A stretch of DNA of 5,543 bases from Candidatus Mesolinea sp. (lineage in GTDB: Bacteria; Chloroflexota; Anaerolineae; Anaerolineales; Anaerolineaceae): positions 1 to 5,543 of the forward strand of contig DNSH01000153.1 in the NCBI GenBank assembly GCA_003499715.1. Direction: 5' to 3'. A program made the translations under genes and the position numbers. Below, piece after piece: positions 4,638 to 5,543 of the stretch. Below the pieces are notes generated by a model, which searched no databases, had not been told where the DNA came from, and saw only the letters and a list, made by a program, of their open reading frames with translations. The stretch's first letter is position 1; every line of letters starts with the position of its first letter.

Positions 4638-5543
4638 TTGAAAATCGTTTGCTTTTCGATTAATCCTATTTTTGCCAATCAGGTCACAGGCGGTGCTTCA
4701 AAGCATTTCATGAATATTTGCCAAACCTTAGAACAGCACGGGCATGAGGTTGTGGTGCTTTGCGCTCAGGCGGATGCAAACCATAAACCTTTCACTTTTG
4801 GCAAGAATATACAGGTTAAACCCGAGCTGCCATTTCACATACCTTTCCCTCAGCCTTATCAGCTGCCACCCGGAGATTTAGCTCTAATTTGTGAGCTGGT
4901 TACGAGGGAGTTAACGACAGCTGATCGATTCTACATGCATGACGGTGAATTGTTGCTACCCTTCCTTTATCAACGTGTTCCCACGGTGAGTTCGTTTCGC
5001 GACAACTATTATCCTGAATCCATCTTAGGCTCTTTTCTGACTCAAGCAGATGCTATCATCTCGGTTTCAGATTTCTCGGCAGAGGTAATCAAAGCCTCTG
5101 CAGGCAGAGTTTTGCCTGAGTTGAAAAATCGAATCCATACGGTTATAAACGGAATTGATACCCAGCTTTACCACGCAGTGGACCCTATACCGGTTTTCCA
5201 CCGCTATGCGCTGAACCCATCCGTTCACCAGATCATTTTGCACCCTCACCGACCCGAAGCTGGAAAAGGATTAATGCAAACAATCCTTGTAGTAGAAAAA
5301 TTAGTAAAAACTTATGGTTTTACACATGTGCGCGTGCTCGTCCCCCAGTGGTTAGGCGAGATGAATGGGCAATTAGAAAGCGAATTTCATACTCAAATTT
5401 CTGCAGAGCTACAAAGCCGAGGATTAGAAGAACATTTCATCTTTCACCCATGGCTTAGCCAAGAGGAAATGCCAGCATACTATTCAGCTGCCCGCCTGAC
5501 GCTTTGCCTGGGGAATCAGGTGGAGGCTTTTGGAAATGTGGCT
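4638..5543 (+). CDS. Glycosyltransferase, family 4 (GT-B fold), C-terminally cut by the window
   Basis: An open frame of exactly 302 codons starts at TTG 4638 and continues past the right edge. AAAGGA (4624-4629) lies eight bases upstream of the TTG, and the product opens MKIVCFSINPIFANQVTGGASKHF. This is the typical first strand plus glycine-rich acceptor-side loop of GT4 enzymes, which transfer a sugar from a nucleotide sugar to lipid- or polysaccharide-linked acceptors at the cytoplasmic membrane face. Further marks are GHEVVVLCA (35-43), ADAIISVSDFSAEVI (137-151), the domain junction HTVINGIDTQLY (167-178), the donor phosphate loop HPHRPEAGKG (202-211, carrying R205 and K210), FIFHPWLSQEEMPAYYSAA (267-285) and VEAFGNVA (295-302). 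The last is the start of the E-x7-E donor motif, cut just before its second Glu. It is divergent from folB with a 42-base gap. Substrate and pathway cannot be told from this. Confidence 0.88.
   Translation, partial: MKIVCFSINPIFANQVTGGASKHFMNICQTLEQHGHEVVVLCAQADANHKPFTFGKNIQVKPELPFHIPFPQPYQLPPGDLALICELVTRELTTADRFYMHDGELLLPFLYQRVPTVSSFRDNYYPESILGSFLTQADAIISVSDFSAEVIKASAGRVLPELKNRIHTVINGIDTQLYHAVDPIPVFHRYALNPSVHQIILHPHRPEAGKGLMQTILVVEKLVKTYGFTHVRVLVPQWLGEMNGQLESEFHTQISAELQSRGLEEHFIFHPWLSQEEMPAYYSAARLTLCLGNQVEAFGNVA

Noticed and set aside
5067..5249. A minus-strand 60-residue frame.
   Set aside because: It lies antisense to the glycosyltransferase coding frame, which shows clear family motifs across the same bases.
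1..5543. An undescribed defence, mobile or CRISPR-type system.
   Set aside because: No direct-repeat arrays, transposase, integrase, nuclease or toxin-antitoxin features were seen. The genes are mostly housekeeping, and the least understood part is the SPFH/coiled-coil pair and the pilin-like peptide.

Overview
The window is ordinary bacterial chromosome, tightly packed, with a moderate GC content. It carries eight recognisable or clearly real genes plus one small membrane-protein gene, and two of the genes are cut by the window edges. No mobile element, CRISPR array, tRNA or rRNA was seen. The gene set fits a member of the Chloroflexota, perhaps an Anaerolineae lineage: an SPFH protein with a C-terminal excisionase-type helix-turn-helix sits beside an unnamed coiled-coil protein, and a Flp-like one-helix peptide sits before a comF/hpf pair. 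That placement is an inference from recalled protein style, not a computed phylogeny.

Left part, minus strand (1-1831). Read in the direction of transcription, a 174-residue helical protein of unknown function (1307-1831) is followed 35 bases later by a 350-residue SPFH protein (219-1271). A hairpin (178-201) follows, then the first 43 codons of the succinate-CoA ligase beta subunit sucC (1-131). The first two genes look like an operon driven by a promoter at about 1869-1897.

Divergent control region (1832-1993). It contains opposed promoter candidates with a perfect 10-base palindrome between them. To its right, a 45-residue single-helix protein (1994-2131) is followed after 15 bases by the competence-type phosphoribosyltransferase comF (2147-2905). 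The small protein has the G / xxxx / E-Y arrangement of Flp (type IVb) prepilins, so a pilin-like peptide would precede a competence-family gene.

Middle (2877-3589). The last codons and stop of comF double as a strong promoter for a long-form ribosome hibernation factor (hpf). That gene has a structured leader of about 70 bases and its own intrinsic terminator.

Right part (3616-5543). folE (GTP cyclohydrolase I, plus strand) and folB (dihydroneopterin aldolase, minus strand) act at early steps of tetrahydrofolate synthesis. They lie tail to tail with a 4-base overlap of their ends. Divergent from folB, after only 42 bases, a family-4-type glycosyltransferase begins at a TTG codon and runs off the right edge in an open frame.
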